The notes under the pieces: generated by a model
Database searches by the model: none
Told to the model about the DNA's origin: nothing
Seen by the model: the letters and a program-made list of their open reading frames with translations, nothing else
Assembly (NCBI RefSeq): GCF_018861025.1
Contig: NZ_JAHKQH010000008.1
Location: 108,470 to 172,469 of the forward strand
Source: Psychrosphaera sp. B3R10
GTDB lineage: Bacteria > Pseudomonadota > Gammaproteobacteria > Enterobacterales > Alteromonadaceae
DNA: 64,000 nt
Reading direction: 5' to 3'
In this document: positions 22,691 to 30,519 of the stretch, in pieces
Layout: each line of letters begins with the position of its first letter
Position numbering within the stretch: the first letter of the stretch is position 1
Position numbers and translations under genes: made by a program

Positions 22691-23587
22691 TTAATCTCGG
22701 TACAACTTAAGTAAATCTTGATAATGGTCGATTCGGCGGTCTCTTAAATAAGGCCAAATACGCCTTACTTGTTCGCTGTGGCTTAAATCTAATTCAACCG
22801 CTAACGTACTTGTATCATCGCTTGGCGCGTGGGCCAGTAACTCACCTTGAGGCCCAGTAATAAAGCTGTTGCCCCAAAATTGGATTCCTTCACTTTGGCC
22901 ACTTGGATCTGATTCATGGCCGACTCGATTACAGGATATCACTGGAATACCATTGGCAACCGCATGGGCGCGTTGGGAAATCATCCAAGCATCAAGTTGG
23001 CGTTGTTGTTCAGCGTTATCGTCACGCGGATCCCAGCCGATGGCCGTGGGATAAATTAACACATCAGCGCCGGCTAATGCCATTAAACGAGCGGCTTCTG
23101 GAAACCATTGATCCCAGCAAACTAAAACACCGAGTTTACCCACAGACGTTTGAATAGGTTCAAATCCTAAATCACCCGGGGTGAAATAGAATTTTTCGTA
23201 AAAACCGGGATCGTCAGGGATATGCATTTTACGATATTTACCCGCGATAGAACCGTCTGATTCGATGACGACTGCGGTATTGTGGTAAAGACCCGCGGCT
23301 CGTTTTTCAAATAACGATGTGACAATGACAATACCGAGCTCAGCCGCAAGCTTACCATACAGAGTGGTAGATGGGCCGGGAATAGACTCAGCTAAGTCAA
23401 AGTGATCGGTATCTTCTACTTGGCAAAAATACAGCGACCTATGTAACTCTTGTAAAACGACTAATTGCGCTCCTTGCTTGGCCGCTTGTTTAACAGCGTT
23501 AACGGTCGCGTCAACATTGTGGTCAATATCTGCAGTATTATTTAATTGAATAGCCGCAACTGACAAATGTTTGGTTTTATTAGACAT
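22691..23587 (-). CDS. aguB: N-carbamoylputrescine amidase
   Basis: Nitrilase-fold enzyme converting N-carbamoylputrescine to putrescine, CO2 and ammonia. Seen: catalytic triad Glu47 (LQELHRS), Lys120 (YRKMHIPDDPGF) and Cys157 (LVCWDQWFPEAARL); 298 aa, normal. It overlaps aguA by 8 bp, so the two steps of agmatine to putrescine are coupled. No arginine decarboxylase gene is in the window. Confidence 0.95.
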   Translation of the reverse strand: MSNKTKHLSVAAIQLNNTADIDHNVDATVNAVKQAAKQGAQLVVLQELHRSLYFCQVEDTDHFDLAESIPGPSTTLYGKLAAELGIVIVTSLFEKRAAGLYHNTAVVIESDGSIAGKYRKMHIPDDPGFYEKFYFTPGDLGFEPIQTSVGKLGVLVCWDQWFPEAARLMALAGADVLIYPTAIGWDPRDDNAEQQRQLDAWMISQRAHAVANGIPVISCNRVGHESDPSGQSEGIQFWGNSFITGPQGELLAHAPSDDTSTLAVELDLSHSEQVRRIWPYLRDRRIDHYQDLLKLYRD

Positions 23588-24614
23588 GAATTAACCCCTT
23601 TGGCAATTGCATGGTTAAACAGTGAAGGCTGCCATATTGTTCGATGACGGTACGGCAATTGATGGCAATGATTTTATGTTCAGGAAACGCACTTTGTATG
23701 ATGTCCATAGCAACCTGATCTTGATTGTCACCATAAGTCGGGACAAGGACAGCACCGTTAATGATTAAAAAGTTGGCGTAGGTTGCTGGAAGTGGTTCAC
23801 CTTCATCGTTATAGATTGGCTTAGGTGAGGGCAGAGGAAACAAAGTATACGACTTTCCCTGTGCATCGGTAGCATCTTTGAGTTCTTGTTCCATCGTTTT
23901 TAGTGCCGAATAGGCGTCAGCCGTTGGATCATCGCAGGTGACATAAGTGATGCCCTTGGGCGTAAATCTTGCCAACGTGTCTATATGAGCGTCGGTGTCG
24001 TCACCTGGTAAGTGTCCCTGTGATAACCAAATCACTTTCTCTAAATGGAATACTTCTTTTAGCGCATCTTCAATTTGTTGTTTTGACAATTGATCATTGC
24101 GGTTTTTATTTAATAAACAAATTTCGGTCGTTAATAATGACCCTCTGCCGTCAGACTCAATACTGCCGCCTTCTAATACAAAGTCGACATTTTGATATTG
24201 CTGCAAATTGACAAACGGTTGCTGAATTAAATGCAGATTAATTTGGTCATCTAGGTTAGCGTCGTACTTTGCACCCCAAGCATTAAAGGTAAAGTCGAGG
24301 ACTTTAGTTTCACCTGCCTCATTTACTAAGGTAATAGGCCCATGATCCCTTGCCCAAGTGTCATTGCACGGCGCAATAAAGGTTTTGACCATTTTGGAAG
24401 CACAGAGGCTGGAACACCGATCGTTAACCGCTTGTTCAACTGAAATATCATGGCAAGCTATTACCACAGGTTGAAATTGGGTGATTGCGTTTACGATGTC
24501 AACATATGTCGATTCGATTTCTGCTAACCAAGGTTGCCAATCGGTTTTGGCATGAGGCCAAGTGAGTTGAATTGCTGATTGTTCGTGCCACTCAGCGGGT
24601 AGCTTATAGGTCAT
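23580..24614 (-). CDS. aguA: Agmatine deiminase
   Basis: Hydrolyses agmatine to N-carbamoylputrescine. Seen: the guanidino-modifying fold with LPAEWHEQSAIQLTWPH at the N-terminus, TWARDHGPIT, LEGGSIESDGRGSLLTTE, GHLPGDDTDAHIDTLARF, and the nucleophile Cys332 near the C-terminus in GSLHCLTMQ. 344 aa. Its ATG directly follows the stop codon of the PilZ-type gene without a spacer base, so the three genes probably share one transcript. Confidence 0.95.
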   Translation of the reverse strand: MTYKLPAEWHEQSAIQLTWPHAKTDWQPWLAEIESTYVDIVNAITQFQPVVIACHDISVEQAVNDRCSSLCASKMVKTFIAPCNDTWARDHGPITLVNEAGETKVLDFTFNAWGAKYDANLDDQINLHLIQQPFVNLQQYQNVDFVLEGGSIESDGRGSLLTTEICLLNKNRNDQLSKQQIEDALKEVFHLEKVIWLSQGHLPGDDTDAHIDTLARFTPKGITYVTCDDPTADAYSALKTMEQELKDATDAQGKSYTLFPLPSPKPIYNDEGEPLPATYANFLIINGAVLVPTYGDNQDQVAMDIIQSAFPEHKIIAINCRTVIEQYGSLHCLTMQLPKGLIHV

Positions 24615-25220
24615 TTACGTATCCTGATTTAACGACTTAGATTGAGTTTTTTTCAATAATTGTTTCGACTGTTGGTGCAAAGAAGCTCGTACTATGCTTT
24701 CTCTGTCTTCCTCTCGAATTTTCCGAAATACCATTGTATTGAGGTATTTTACTTCATCTTCTTCTGATTTGTCTTCACAGCTGACTAACTTAGATAAACA
24801 AAAAACCGCAGTGGCTTCATCATCAAAAAATAATTTGCAGGTAAACCATTGATCAATCTGCCATGGTTTGTCGGTGTAAAAAGTAAAACCACCGCCACCA
24901 TAGCTAAATGTAGTGTACTGATCACCAGTTTCATCCTCAGATTGCAATATGTAACTCATCATCAAGTCGATTTTACGAGATTGGGCCTTGAGATAGTTTG
25001 CAAGGGGCTCGATAACGTCCCCTAACTGACGGAGCGGACGTAACATGGTTTGTTCCATGCCTTTCATTTCAGAAGCAATTTTATAAGGCACCGGGATTGA
25101 ACGGTCAAATGCTTCATCAGAAGGGAGTGTGGACCAATCGCCACCCAGTGTAATATTGACATTAACTCGATGTTCCAACTGAAAATATTCGTTAAATAGC
25201 TGTAAATCTTGATCCGTCAT
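24615..25220 (-). CDS. PilZ-like domain protein
   Basis: About 201 aa from the ATG at 25220. That start gives MTDQDLQLFNEYFQLEHR, like other Alteromonadales PilZ proteins. An in-frame ATG at 25286 would add 22 residues and also has a purine-rich upstream sequence, so the start is not settled. Seen: a helical N-terminal half, then a beta-rich segment YGGGGFTFYTDKPW with FTCKLFF, and a C-terminal helix with FRKIREEDRESIVRASLHQQSK. The canonical c-di-GMP RxxxR and (D/N)xSxxG pair is not evident, so it may not bind the nucleotide. It heads the aguA-aguB run, for which I know no functional reason. Confidence 0.65.
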   Translation of the reverse strand: MTDQDLQLFNEYFQLEHRVNVNITLGGDWSTLPSDEAFDRSIPVPYKIASEMKGMEQTMLRPLRQLGDVIEPLANYLKAQSRKIDLMMSYILQSEDETGDQYTTFSYGGGGFTFYTDKPWQIDQWFTCKLFFDDEATAVFCLSKLVSCEDKSEEDEVKYLNTMVFRKIREEDRESIVRASLHQQSKQLLKKTQSKSLNQDT

Positions 25221-25316
25221 AGCCCATCTTCTAACTTGTACTTTGAATTTGAAACACATATTATCGAACACTGACTCAAGCTTCATCTCTTTCTTTTAAA
25301 AGTTTCAAAATCTTAC

Positions 25317-26576
25317 ATGCAAATACCTATTAGTTTATACATAGCAAGCCGTTACGCTAAAGCCTCTCAAGGCGGAAAGTTCATTGGTTTTATCTCATTA
25401 TTTTCCACTTTAGGAATTGCCTTAGGCGTAATGGCACTGATCATTGTGGTGTCGGTTATGGATGGTTTTGAAGGTTTATTAAAACAACGTATGCTTGGTG
25501 CGGTGCCACACATCACCATTACGGCCAAACAGCACGAGGCCAATCAAGTTAATAATCAAAACGATTTTCTTACTCATATTAACCAAACTATTGACTCGTT
25601 GGGGTTAAATGACCATGTTATTCAAACCTTACCTTTGGTTCAAAGCCAAGCCATAGTGCAAATGCCTGCCGATTTAAAAGGCATGATAGTGCAGGGCATT
25701 CAAGACACACAACATATCCCAGTGGCGATAAAAAACTTTATTGTTCAGGGCGACTGGCAGAATTTATTAGATAAAAGATTTGGCATCGTTATCGGCCGGT
25801 ATTTGGCAATGGAATTTGGACTAGGAATTGGTGATCAAGTTCGGATTATTGTCAGTGGCGCAAGTCATTATACGCCTTTAGGCCGGATGCCTGCGCAGCG
25901 AAAATTCACTGTAGTGGGGATATTTGAAACAGAAAGCGAAATTGACCAGCAATTGATATTATCGCGTTCAGAAGATTTAAATCGTTTAATGCGAAAGCCT
26001 AAAACCGATTACGAAGCTATTCGATTGGTACTCAATGACCCATTTATTGCACAGAATGTAAGTCAGCAATTAACTTCTCAATTACCCGCAAAACAATATT
26101 CGGTAGAGAATTGGCATAAGACCCATGGCAAATTATTCGATGCGGTGAAAATGGAAAAGAACATGATGTGGTTTATGTTGAGCCTGATCATTGCTGTCGC
26201 CGCATTTAATATCGTTTCGTCATTAGTGATGATGGTGACGAAGAAGCAGGGCGAGATAGCTATTTTAAAGACCCAGGGCATGAAAAACGCGACAATAGCC
26301 CGGATATTTACCTTACAAGGTGCTTTTAATGGCGTCTTAGGTGCAACAATTGGTGGTGTGTTAGGCACGTTGTTAACTGCAAATTTAAATACATTGACGT
26401 CCATCGCGGGCATCAATTTATTAGGGGTCCCTGGCATGGGACTGCCCATTGAAATAAATCCTTTTAAGGTCTGCGTTATTTTGCTTTTTGCTGTTGTCTT
26501 GTCTTTATTGGCAAGTATTTACCCTGCCAAAAAGGCGGCCTCTTTAAAACCAGCGGATGTTTTGCGTTATGAATGA
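25317..26576 (+). CDS. lolC: Lipoprotein-releasing permease LolC
   Basis: Inner-membrane subunit of the LolCDE machine that extracts lipoproteins and loads LolA. Seen: MacB/FtsX-like layout in 419 aa: N-terminal helix (about 24-48, SLFSTLGIALGVMALIIVVSVMDGFE), a large periplasmic domain (about 50-265), then three C-terminal helices (about 272-300, 322-350, 378-405). The last residues DVLRYE are family-typical. Start ATG 25317. It diverges from the PilZ gene with a short shared upstream region. Confidence 0.94.
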   Translation: MQIPISLYIASRYAKASQGGKFIGFISLFSTLGIALGVMALIIVVSVMDGFEGLLKQRMLGAVPHITITAKQHEANQVNNQNDFLTHINQTIDSLGLNDHVIQTLPLVQSQAIVQMPADLKGMIVQGIQDTQHIPVAIKNFIVQGDWQNLLDKRFGIVIGRYLAMEFGLGIGDQVRIIVSGASHYTPLGRMPAQRKFTVVGIFETESEIDQQLILSRSEDLNRLMRKPKTDYEAIRLVLNDPFIAQNVSQQLTSQLPAKQYSVENWHKTHGKLFDAVKMEKNMMWFMLSLIIAVAAFNIVSSLVMMVTKKQGEIAILKTQGMKNATIARIFTLQGAFNGVLGATIGGVLGTLLTANLNTLTSIAGINLLGVPGMGLPIEINPFKVCVILLFAVVLSLLASIYPAKKAASLKPADVLRYE

Positions 26577-27309
26577 TACTACGATAGATCAGGTGACTGA
26601 TCACAAAAAAGTACACCAAACCAGTCAACCTATTGTTAACTGCACCAATTTGAAAAAGTCTTATAGTGAAGGCACTGGCCGTCAGGCTAAGTTGGTAACT
26701 GAAGTACTAAAAGGGGTGGACTTAACTATAGCGCAGGGCGAACAAGTGGCCATCTTAGGACAATCGGGCTCGGGTAAAAGCACCTTATTGCATTTAATGG
26801 GTATGTTAGATGAACCAACCGAAGGTCAACTCTTTATTAATAACGTTGACGTCACTCAATTATCCGATGATAAAAAAGCCCAATTTAGAAACCAAAATAT
26901 GGGATTCATCTACCAGTTCCATCACTTGTTAACAGAATTTAGTGCACTTGAAAATGTTGCAATGCCACTGTTAATTAGTGGGGTTGTGAGAAAAGTGGCA
27001 TTGGAGAAAGCTAAAGTTTTATTAGAGGATGTTGGTTTAGGGCATAGGTTAAGTCATAACCCCTCACAAATGTCCGGTGGTGAGCGTCAACGTGTCGCGA
27101 TTGCGCGGGCACTTGTGAACAATCCGTCATTAGTCTTAGCTGATGAGCCAACGGGCAATTTGGATAAAAAAAATGCCGAGCACGTTTTTGATTTGTTTTT
27201 AAAACTTAATCAACAAAGCAATACTACCTTAGTTGTGGTAACCCACGACTTGTTACTTGCCGAGCGGTTTGACCGAATTATCCAACTCGACGACGGCGTT
27301 ATCGTGTGA
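26569..27309 (+). CDS. lolD: Lipoprotein-releasing ATPase LolD
   Basis: ABC ATPase powering LolCE. Seen: Walker A LGQSGSGKSTLL, Q-loop YQFHHLLTEFSALENVAMP, signature MSGGERQR, Walker B LVLADEPTGNLD, H-loop VVVTHD. I prefer ATG 26569 (246 aa, MNDTTIDQ) over ATG 26557; it overlaps the lolC stop in ATGAATGA, consistent with coupled translation. An N-terminal extension of about 20 polar residues precedes the ABC fold. Confidence 0.94.
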   Translation: MNDTTIDQVTDHKKVHQTSQPIVNCTNLKKSYSEGTGRQAKLVTEVLKGVDLTIAQGEQVAILGQSGSGKSTLLHLMGMLDEPTEGQLFINNVDVTQLSDDKKAQFRNQNMGFIYQFHHLLTEFSALENVAMPLLISGVVRKVALEKAKVLLEDVGLGHRLSHNPSQMSGGERQRVAIARALVNNPSLVLADEPTGNLDKKNAEHVFDLFLKLNQQSNTTLVVVTHDLLLAERFDRIIQLDDGVIV

Positions 27310-28556
27310 TGAAGAATTATCAGTCAAATTGGGTATTGGCCTTTACCTTTGCCAAACGTTTTTATAATGCGTCATTTGAGAATCGATACATTCGGTTTAT
27401 TAATCGCGCGTCGCGGGTGGGTATTGCATTAGGTGTCGCCGCACTCATTATCGGGTTGTCGATAATGAATGGTTTTGAACGAGAATTAAAAAATACCCTA
27501 TTGTCCGTGATCCCAGACGCTGAGTTCGAAGCGGTATCCGGGAAACTCGACAATTGGCAAGATACGTTAGACCGAGCTAGCCAACATGCTCAATTTAAAG
27601 CCGGCGGCCCTTATATAAAAGTAAACGCGATGTTGCAAAAACAGCAACGATTAGACGCGGTTGTCCTGCACGCTGTAGACCCTGAGTTGGAACAACAAGT
27701 GTCTAAATTACCGCAAATGATCGTGGCTGGCCAATGGCTAACATCTGATGGCGTGGTTTTAGGCAAAGGTTTAGCAGAACGGTTGGGTATCTCGTTAAAT
27801 GACAATATAGAGTTGCTTATCCCTAGTATTAACGAACAGGGCGGCTTTAGTGCACCGCAGTATTTAAGACTTAATGTGGAAGGCATTTACCAAGTTGGAG
27901 GGCAACTGGATTATGGTCAAGTATATGTAAGTCTCTCAACACTACAGAATTTATTTGGATGGGAACCGCAACATGCGGAAGGCGTTAAAGTCGCTTTACT
28001 CGACCCGTTTCAAGCCCGAGTTGTGGCAAACGAAATTGGCAGTAAATTATTTGACTATGTTTACGTTCTCGATTGGTTTAGAGCCAATGGCCATGTTTAC
28101 AATGACATCGTTTTGGTCAAAGACATTATGTACTTAGTTATGGTCTTAGTGATGGCGGTGGCATGTTTTAATATTGTGTCGTCGTTGACCATGGCGGTTC
28201 AAGAAAAATACTCCGATATTGGGATTTTAAAAACGATGGGATTAACCGACGTCGTTGTGATCCGTATATTTACTTTAATGGGCTTATTAACGGCGGGGAA
28301 AGGAGTTTTGTGGGGGGTGTTGTTTGGTGTCGTCATTGCCGCCTACCTACCAGAGATCTTCAGCGTAGTTGAATACTTATTTGGGTTTAGTGCGCTGGAT
28401 GGTGATGTGTATTTTATTAACTATATCCCAAGCGAGATCATGATTAACCAAGTGCTTATTGTTGCACTAACGGCAATAGTCGTTGCCTATCTTGCGACGA
28501 TTTACCCGTCTAAACAAGCTGGTAAATTACAAACCATTGAACTGCTGCAATCATAG
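27306..28556 (+). CDS. lolE: Lipoprotein-releasing permease LolE
   Basis: Second permease subunit, 416 aa, same topology as LolC: one N-terminal helix (about 31-55, VGIALGVAALIIGLSIMNGFE), a periplasmic domain, three C-terminal helices, and a final KLQTIELLQS. Overlaps lolD by 4 bp. A strong bidirectional terminator follows. The third-gene position and the lolC-lolD-lolE order support the name. Confidence 0.92.
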   Translation: MMKNYQSNWVLAFTFAKRFYNASFENRYIRFINRASRVGIALGVAALIIGLSIMNGFERELKNTLLSVIPDAEFEAVSGKLDNWQDTLDRASQHAQFKAGGPYIKVNAMLQKQQRLDAVVLHAVDPELEQQVSKLPQMIVAGQWLTSDGVVLGKGLAERLGISLNDNIELLIPSINEQGGFSAPQYLRLNVEGIYQVGGQLDYGQVYVSLSTLQNLFGWEPQHAEGVKVALLDPFQARVVANEIGSKLFDYVYVLDWFRANGHVYNDIVLVKDIMYLVMVLVMAVACFNIVSSLTMAVQEKYSDIGILKTMGLTDVVVIRIFTLMGLLTAGKGVLWGVLFGVVIAAYLPEIFSVVEYLFGFSALDGDVYFINYIPSEIMINQVLIVALTAIVVAYLATIYPSKQAGKLQTIELLQS

Positions 28557-28628
28557 TTATGAAACTTGCTCCTACGTAGAAAACAATTCTACTTTGTTTA
28601 TGCTTTTAGCGGGTTGCAATACAAAAAA

Positions 28629-28656
28629 GCGCGATGAGTTATTCATCGCGCTTTTT
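28629..28656. terminator. Bidirectional intrinsic terminator lolE / pyrC
   Basis: GCGCGATGA at 28629-28637 pairs exactly with TCATCGCGC at 28643-28651 (9-bp stem, 5-nt loop), flanked by six A on the left and TTTTT on the right. It sits between the converging lolE and pyrC genes and can serve both strands. Confidence 0.9.
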
Positions 28657-28712
28657 GGATTTCTAGCTTGGCAGTTTTCAAACTAAGCTTGCTTATACGC
28701 TGTATTTCCGCA

Positions 28713-29747
28713 CTAACCCTTTATTTGCCAGCTACAGGTTTGGCCTGCAAAAAATGGAACAATTGGCTCGCCATTTGGTAGGATAATTTGCTCAGGAATA
28801 GTCCAGTCTTGTTTTTCAAGCGTTATCGTATCGGTATTACGTGGAAGACCATAAAAATCGGCGCCGTAGTGCGAGGCAAAACCTTCTAGTTTGTCCAGTG
28901 CACCAAGTTCGTCAAATACGTGAGTATACAGCTCAATCGCACTCCAAGCGCTATAACAACCGGCACAACCACAGGCATTTTCTTTTGCTCGTTTTTCATG
29001 AGGCGCAGAATCTGTCCCTAGGAAAAACTTACTGTTACCAGAGGCAACGACGGCACGTAAAGCCTGTTGATGAATGTTACGTTTTAAGACAGGTAAACAA
29101 TAGTTATGCGGTTTAACACCACCCACTAATAAATCGTTTCTATTAAGTAGTAAATGTTGCGGGGTAATTGTAGCGGCGACATTGTCACCGGCGGCAATAA
29201 CAAACTCTGCGGCGTCTTTTGTGGTGATATGTTCAAATACAATTTTTAGTTCAGGAAATGCCGCGACAATACGAGTTAAATGTTGGTCGATAAACTCTTT
29301 TTCACGGTCAAAAATATCAATGTGGTTGTCGGTAACTTCACCGTGGATCAGCAACAACATACCTTGTTTTTGCATCTCTTCAAATATCGGAAATAATGCG
29401 TCTAAAGCACTTACTGCGGCATCTGAATTTGTTGTTGCACCAGCAGGATACAGTTTTGCCGCGACGGCCCCAGCGGCCTTAGCATCGGCAATATCTTGTT
29501 GAGTTGTTTGATTGGTTAGATATAACACCATGAGCGGTTCAAATTGACTGCCAGCAGGACGGGCAGCAAGAATACGTTCGCGGTACGCATTGATATCAGA
29601 GGCATTGGTCACAGGTGGCACCAAATTAGGCATTACGATGGCACGCTGGAAACAACGAGCTGTTGCAGCTACGGTTTCTTTTAAGATGTCGCCATCGCGA
29701 AAATGAAGGTGCCAGTCGTCTGGTTTTTGAATTGTAATGGTGGTCAT
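28713..29747 (-). CDS. pyrC: Dihydroorotase (class II)
   Basis: Closes carbamoyl aspartate to dihydroorotate in pyrimidine synthesis. Seen: zinc ligands His13 and His15 in [10 protein letters not shown], the carboxylated Lys in [14 protein letters not shown], zinc histidines in LLIHGEV and FEHITT, and catalytic Asp in LGTDSAPH. 344 aa, E. coli PyrC type. Single gene, with a hairpin upstream that likely belongs to the DUF2062 gene. Confidence 0.96.
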   Translation of the reverse strand: MTTITIQKPDDWHLHFRDGDILKETVAATARCFQRAIVMPNLVPPVTNASDINAYRERILAARPAGSQFEPLMVLYLTNQTTQQDIADAKAAGAVAAKLYPAGATTNSDAAVSALDALFPIFEEMQKQGMLLLIHGEVTDNHIDIFDREKEFIDQHLTRIVAAFPELKIVFEHITTKDAAEFVIAAGDNVAATITPQHLLLNRNDLLVGGVKPHNYCLPVLKRNIHQQALRAVVASGNSKFFLGTDSAPHEKRAKENACGCAGCYSAWSAIELYTHVFDELGALDKLEGFASHYGADFYGLPRNTDTITLEKQDWTIPEQIILPNGEPIVPFFAGQTCSWQIKG

Positions 29748-29811
29748 AGGGAGTCCTAACGAAGTTACTTTGACTTATTGAGCGATCAGAATTTCTCAAT
29801 TATACAGCAAA

Positions 29812-29840
29812 GTCGGTTTAATGTGGTTAATCAAACCGAC
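29812..29840 (-). terminator. Possible hairpin after the DUF2062 gene
   Basis: GTCGGTTT at 29812-29819 pairs exactly with AAACCGAC at 29833-29840 (8-bp stem, 13-nt loop). Minus-strand sequence after it is TTTGCTG, so the T tract is weak. Position just past the DUF2062 stop and before pyrC suggests a terminator. Confidence 0.4.
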
Positions 29841-29859
29841 GTATTGATTCTAAACCAGA

Positions 29860-30387
29860 TTATTTGGTTCGATTTGCGCGTTCTTCTTGGCGTAAACGCC
29901 ATGCTTTGGCAACGGAATAGCGCCATAACCAGTTGATCCCAAAATAACCAATAATGGCACTAACAGTAGAGACAACCAAACAACCAAAAATAAAGGTGGG
30001 GCCAATGGTGGATAAACTCTGCATCAACCAATCCCAACTTGGTTCAAACGCAAATTCGTAACCTGTATCGCCTAAGATCATTTCTCCCACTAAATAACAC
30101 CCATAAAACATCGGCGGCATCGTCAGTGGGTTACTTATCCATACAAGGGCTACAGACAAAGGTAAATTTACCTTAAAGACAATTGCGCCAACAGCGGATA
30201 ACCACATTTGAAATGGAATAGGAACAAAGGCGTTAAATAACCCAACGGCAAATGCGCCGCGGGCTGATTTTCGGTTTAAATGCCACAAATTAGCATCGTG
30301 CAAAAGGGAGCCAAACATATTGACGGCACGATTCTTTTTGATCGAATGGGGATCTGGTAAGTATTTTTTTATAAATTTTCTAGGCAT
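29860..30387 (-). CDS. DUF2062 membrane protein
   Basis: 175 aa; the family is common in gammaproteobacteria but its function is not established. Seen: basic N-terminus (MPRKFIKKYLPD), a first hydrophobic block with GAFAVGLFNAFVPIPFQMWLSAVGAIVF, a second with NPLTMPPMFYGCYLVGEMIL, and a third near 125-160. The block NPLTxPPxFY is the family hallmark. Divergent from comEC. In several relatives it also neighbours comEC and msbA. Confidence 0.85.
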   Translation of the reverse strand: MPRKFIKKYLPDPHSIKKNRAVNMFGSLLHDANLWHLNRKSARGAFAVGLFNAFVPIPFQMWLSAVGAIVFKVNLPLSVALVWISNPLTMPPMFYGCYLVGEMILGDTGYEFAFEPSWDWLMQSLSTIGPTFIFGCLVVSTVSAIIGYFGINWLWRYSVAKAWRLRQEERANRTK

Positions 30388-30519
30388 AACTTTGTAATCA
30401 GATGAGATCTGTACCTAAGTGTTGGAAACACAATCTATATTTAATTTGTGTGCGTAAGGTACATCAATTTTTATTAATTGTAATTAACGAATTATGACAA
30501 AAATCCAAGGAAGGGCATT
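30388..30519. promoter_or_regulatory. Divergent region DUF2062 / comEC
   Basis: 132 bp, AT-rich, holding promoters for both directions. AAGGAAGGG at about 30507-30515 is an unusually strong ribosome site that decides the TTG start of comEC at 30520. No operator-like repeat recognised. Confidence 0.4.
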
